This document shows positions 13,646-15,508 of a DNA stretch of 15,508 nucleotides, piece by piece. The notes under the pieces were generated by a model, which saw nothing but the letters and a program-made list of their open reading frames with translations, had not been told where the DNA came from and made no database searches. The position numbers were made by a program, and so were the translations under genes. Each line of letters starts with the position of its first letter. The first letter of the stretch is position 1. Source of the stretch: Clostridia bacterium (lineage in GTDB: Bacteria > Bacillota_A > Clostridia > Christensenellales > Aristaeellaceae); contig JAFWQM010000040.1 in NCBI GenBank assembly GCA_017509065.1, positions 1 through 15,508 of the forward strand, in the 5' to 3' direction.

Positions 13646-13663
13646 CCTTTAGATGTTACATGG
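13585..13663. repeat. 29-bp imperfect palindrome at the IS remnant edge
   Basis: The arms 13585-13613 (starting CCATGTAACATCTAAAG) and 13635-13663 (ending CTTTAGATGTTACATGG) match at 27 of 29 positions in inverted orientation around a 21-nt loop. The two differences are G-U-type. It begins where transposase similarity ends, so it may be a small inserted palindromic (MITE-like) unit or a leftover of paired element ends. Confidence 0.75.
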
Positions 13664-13680
13664 TACTATTATACTGTAGT

Positions 13681-13761
13681 GTAAGTCTTATTGCCATCTC
13701 CAAACAACTGGATTCTCTTGTAAGACTTACTTCCAGTTGCACCGCTCGATACTGGAAGTAA
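13681..13761. repeat. Overlapping, mutually exclusive inverted repeats upstream of tRNA-Trp
   Basis: GTAAGTCTTA/TAAGACTTAC pairs 13681-13690 with 13721-13730. CAACTGGA/TCCAGTTG pairs 13705-13712 with 13732-13739. TTACTTCCAGT/ACTGGAAGTAA pairs 13727-13737 with 13751-13761. They share arms, so only one or two can form at once. No gene is seen in 13664-13814. Confidence 0.6.
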
Positions 13762-13814
13762 CCTTTTCACTTCAGCTTCATTTTGCAATTATACCTCAAC
13801 AGATTAAAAAAAGG

Positions 13815-13843
13815 TTGACAATTGTTTTCTCTTGTGATATTAT
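13815..13843 (+). promoter_or_regulatory. tRNA-Trp promoter
   Basis: TTGACA (13815-13820) and TATTAT (13838-13843) are spaced by 17 bp. This is the strongest promoter in the window, placed to start just before the tRNA. Confidence 0.88.
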
Positions 13844-13858
13844 ATTCTTGTTGGGTAT

Positions 13859-13929
13859 AGGGGAATGGTGTAATGGTAACACGTGGGTCTCCAAAACCTT
13901 TGTTGAGGGTTCGAATCCTTCTTCCCCTG
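13859..13929 (+). tRNA. tRNA-Trp (CCA anticodon)
   Basis: The cloverleaf is complete. The acceptor is AGGGGAA/TTCCCCT (13859-13865, 13922-13928). The D arm is GTGT/ACAC with loop AATGGTA. The anticodon loop is CTCCAAA (13889-13895) with CCA at 13891-13893. The T arm is GAGGG/CCTTC around TTCGAAT. The discriminator is G at 13929, as usual for bacterial tRNA-Trp. The anticodon stem ends in a T-T mismatch (13884/13900), and the CCA tail is not encoded. A 3' integrase remnant suggests this tRNA once served as an attachment site. Confidence 0.96.
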
Positions 13930-13943
13930 TCAAAAAATATTGT

Positions 13944-13974
13944 GCAGTCTACGCGAAAATAGACTGCTTTTTTT
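13944..13974 (+). terminator. Terminator of tRNA-Trp
   Basis: GCAGTCTA (13944-13951) pairs with TAGACTGC (13960-13967), followed by seven T residues. The stem is perfect and starts 15 bp after the tRNA. Confidence 0.93.
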
Positions 13975-13980
13975 GTGCAA

Positions 13981-14270
13981 TCAGCTCACAGCCGAGAGCA
14001 TGTCATCGAAGCCGTCGCCATATAAATGAATGTAGATGTTAAAAGTTACAGAAGTTTCAGAATGTCCAAGAATTTTTGATAAAATCTTAACATTTGTCCC
14101 TTTGTAAAAATGGTTCATAGCAAATGTATGCCGGAATACATGAAGACCGTGGTATGTTATCCCGGCTTCTTTGCACGCCATCTGACATTGATACCGCAAC
14201 GATTCGTAGCCTTTCTCCATTCCTCCTGTGAAAAAATGGCTTTACAAGGCTCTTTGATGGGATCTGCATA
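13981..14270 (-). pseudogene. Tyrosine recombinase (integrase) C-terminal stub
   Basis: The open frame 14220-13981 encodes the last part of a phage/ICE-type tyrosine integrase. GLHVFRHTFAMNHFYKG carries the HxxR motif, KILSKILGHSETSVT the LGH motif, and NIYIHLYGDG the catalytic tyrosine near the C-terminus. The first catalytic arginine, the arm-binding and the core-binding domains are missing. Just upstream, KAIFSQEEWRK-like residues appear in another frame down to about 14270, so a frameshift separates them. The stub lies 50 bp past the 3' end of tRNA-Trp, the usual position of an integrase beside its tRNA attachment site. It is the relic of an element once integrated there. Confidence 0.8.
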
Positions 14271-14418
14271 GCTGCAACCCTTTCCTGTCACAGATGATCC
14301 GCCGCTATACTGTATTCAGGTGATCTGAAAATCACCCTTTACAGCATATCTCTGAACAGTATGAGAGCAGCCAACAGGCAAGTATCATCTCGACCAAAGC
14401 GGAGCGGAGTGGAGGGAC
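14271..14418. other. Gene-free stretch with a nested hairpin
   Basis: I see no gene here. GGTGAT/ATCACC (14319-14324, 14331-14336) sits inside TACTGTATTCAG and CTGAACAGTA (14308-14319, 14352-14361), which pair with a two-base bulge. No T-run marks a terminator for the convergent HAD gene. Confidence 0.45.
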
Positions 14419-15237
14419 CTAAACAAGCGCGTATCGTTCGACCGCCTTCGCAAAGCCGCAATCGTCGTTTGTGTCTGTGAAATATCTCGCCGCCGCTTTC
14501 GCCTCCGCGCTGCCGTTGGCCATGGCAACGCCGTATCCCGCCGCGCGCAGCATGGGAATATCGTTCCCTTCGTCGCCAATGGCCATCACCTGGGCCATGG
14601 GAATCCTCAGGGAATCCGCCAGCGCCCGGATGCCGATGCCCTTATCGACGCCGCACGGCATCACTTCCACGTTGTTCGTTGAGGACTGGGTCAGATCGAT
14701 CCCCGAAATGTCCCGCAGCGCTTCCCGCACCTGATCCAGCGGGACGTTGTCGCACACAAAAAACTTGTGTGCAAGCCCCTGCCCCGCCAGCGCCGCCGCC
14801 TCCTGCGGGCCGTGGTAATAGGTAAAGCCCATGGCGCGGATGCGGTTGCCGAAGGAAAGCTCCGAGTGATGCTTTCGCGTTTCGCGGCTGGTGCATACGG
14901 CCTGCCTGGAAAACATGAAATAGTCCGAGCCAAGGCGGATCAGCTCATCCAGCGTTTGCAGCGCGGGTTCAGGCGCAATGAAGGTTTCCGACAGCCGGTT
15001 CAGCTCCTCGTCCACCACGTCCGCGCCGTTCGTTCCAATGATCGGGCAGCGCAGGCCGTAATCCTGCAAAAGTACGTACACGTTTTCGGGAAAGCGCCCG
15101 GAAGAGATGGCAACGGTGATGCCCCTTTCCTGCGCCGCGCGAATGGCCCGGAGGTTTCTGTCCGGGATGATCAGCCGGCTGCTCAGCAGCGTGCCGTCGA
15201 TATCGGTCGCGATCAGACGGATGGGATTGGAAGCCAT
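14419..15237 (-). CDS. Cof-type HAD-superfamily hydrolase
   Basis: The product has 272 residues and is a haloacid-dehalogenase-type phosphatase of the Cof (IIB cap) subfamily, probably acting on a sugar phosphate or nucleotide. Motif I is TDIDGTLLSS near residue 11. Motif II is ISSGRFPENV. A lysine in CGVDKGIGIRALAD serves motif III. Motif IV is GDEGNDIPMLRAAGYGVAMANG near the C-terminus. All catalytic aspartates are present. I chose ATG 15237, with AAAGGAGTAA at proper distance; an ATG at 15261 would include this ribosome binding site. It has its own promoter at 15303-15331. The true substrate cannot be inferred. Confidence 0.94.
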   Translation of the reverse strand: MASNPIRLIATDIDGTLLSSRLIIPDRNLRAIRAAQERGITVAISSGRFPENVYVLLQDYGLRCPIIGTNGADVVDEELNRLSETFIAPEPALQTLDELIRLGSDYFMFSRQAVCTSRETRKHHSELSFGNRIRAMGFTYYHGPQEAAALAGQGLAHKFFVCDNVPLDQVREALRDISGIDLTQSSTNNVEVMPCGVDKGIGIRALADSLRIPMAQVMAIGDEGNDIPMLRAAGYGVAMANGSAEAKAAARYFTDTNDDCGFAKAVERYALV

Positions 15238-15302
15238 GCAGCGGTTACTCCTTTGCAGCATAGAGATTTTTACTCATGCCCAAGCGCCTTGAGTACAGGA
15301 TT

Positions 15303-15331
15303 ATTATAGCGCGTTTTTCCGTGTCCGGCAA
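15303..15331 (-). promoter_or_regulatory. Promoter of the HAD hydrolase gene
   Basis: On the minus strand TTGCCG (15331-15326) and a consensus TATAAT (15308-15303) are separated by 17 bp. The leader is about 60 nt. Confidence 0.8.
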
Positions 15332-15458
15332 TTGTTTTGTTATTGCTCAATCTTCAATATTCCTAATTATTGCTCGCCCAATTGAATCGTGAATTCAGAT
15401 GCGGGATGAGAAATCGTTCCAGACAAGAAACGAAACCGCAGGAATACTGGGGCCGAAG

Positions 15459-15493
15459 CGCTCGAAAAACAATCCGGTGGATTGTTTTTAGCG
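15459..15493. repeat. Perfect hairpin at the window end, terminator-like on both strands
   Basis: AAAAACAATCC (15465-15475) and GGATTGTTTTT (15479-15489) pair perfectly around GGT. CGCT (15459-15462) and AGCG (15490-15493) extend the stem across a two-base bulge. It may end a gene beyond the window or be a dispersed palindrome. The rest of 15332-15508 shows no gene. Confidence 0.6.
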
Positions 15494-15508
15494 GAGGCCG
15501 GGCGGCAG

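Noticed and set aside
15322..15333. TGTCCGGCAATT, identical to the start of the first 23-bp repeat unit at 49
   Set aside because: It is a single copy, the match is short, and it coincides with the -35 region of the HAD promoter, so chance is the simplest explanation.
1..15508. CRISPR array or rRNA genes
   Set aside because: No regularly spaced identical repeats with unique spacers of CRISPR size occur. The 23-bp array has no spacers and no cas genes are near. No rRNA-like stretches were seen.

Overview
The window looks like a chromosomal segment of an anaerobic, spore-forming member of the Clostridia, plausibly a gut or rumen species. The evidence is the 3' half of the sporulation sigma factor gene sigK, a YlmC/YmxH-type sporulation protein, NrdR, a T-box leader, and a ferredoxin-dependent 2-oxoacid oxidoreductase in place of a dehydrogenase complex. 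No species can be named from the sequence alone.

Layout. (1) About 1-2391 appears to be the inner edge of a sigK-intervening ('skin'-like) element. It holds short tandem repeats, a decayed AlbA/RecG-like regulator and a large serine recombinase whose stop codon lies in the presumed crossover core. (2) From 2391 to 2750 is the 3' half of sigK, with a terminator behind it; the 5' half is not in the window. (3) From 2892 to 6339 on the minus strand are a broken VanY-type carboxypeptidase, nrdR, a ylmC-type gene, a GNAT acetyltransferase, an RluD-type pseudouridine synthase, lspA and a small DUF5665-type membrane protein. The last four are tightly packed as an operon. (4) From 6340 to 6880 is a gene-free stretch full of strong palindromes, including a 125-nt segment that can fold as a near-perfect four-way junction.

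(5) From 6881 to 10187, minus strand, is a five-gene operon in transcription order: P-loop ATPase, 2x[4Fe-4S] ferredoxin, and the alpha, beta and gamma subunits of a 2-oxoisovalerate-type ferredoxin oxidoreductase (VOR). Three of its junctions are 4-bp ATGA overlaps. (6) Divergent from it, on the plus strand, a complete T-box riboswitch controls a 758-residue protein that fuses an XRE DNA-binding domain, a cupin domain and an AMP-forming acyl-CoA synthetase. My reading of the specifier (GUG, valine) and of the UGGU bulge (A73 tRNA) suggests a valine-starvation response. The two transcription units could together turn branched-chain fatty acids into branched-chain amino acids: acid to acyl-CoA, then reductive carboxylation to the 2-oxoacid.

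(7) From about 13000 to 14300 is a graveyard of mobile DNA: an IS1182-type transposase remnant, a long palindrome, an intact tRNA-Trp gene with its own promoter and terminator, and a tyrosine integrase stub just downstream of the tRNA. (8) A Cof-type HAD phosphatase with a clear promoter closes the window. All calls come from reading the sequence; no database search was run.
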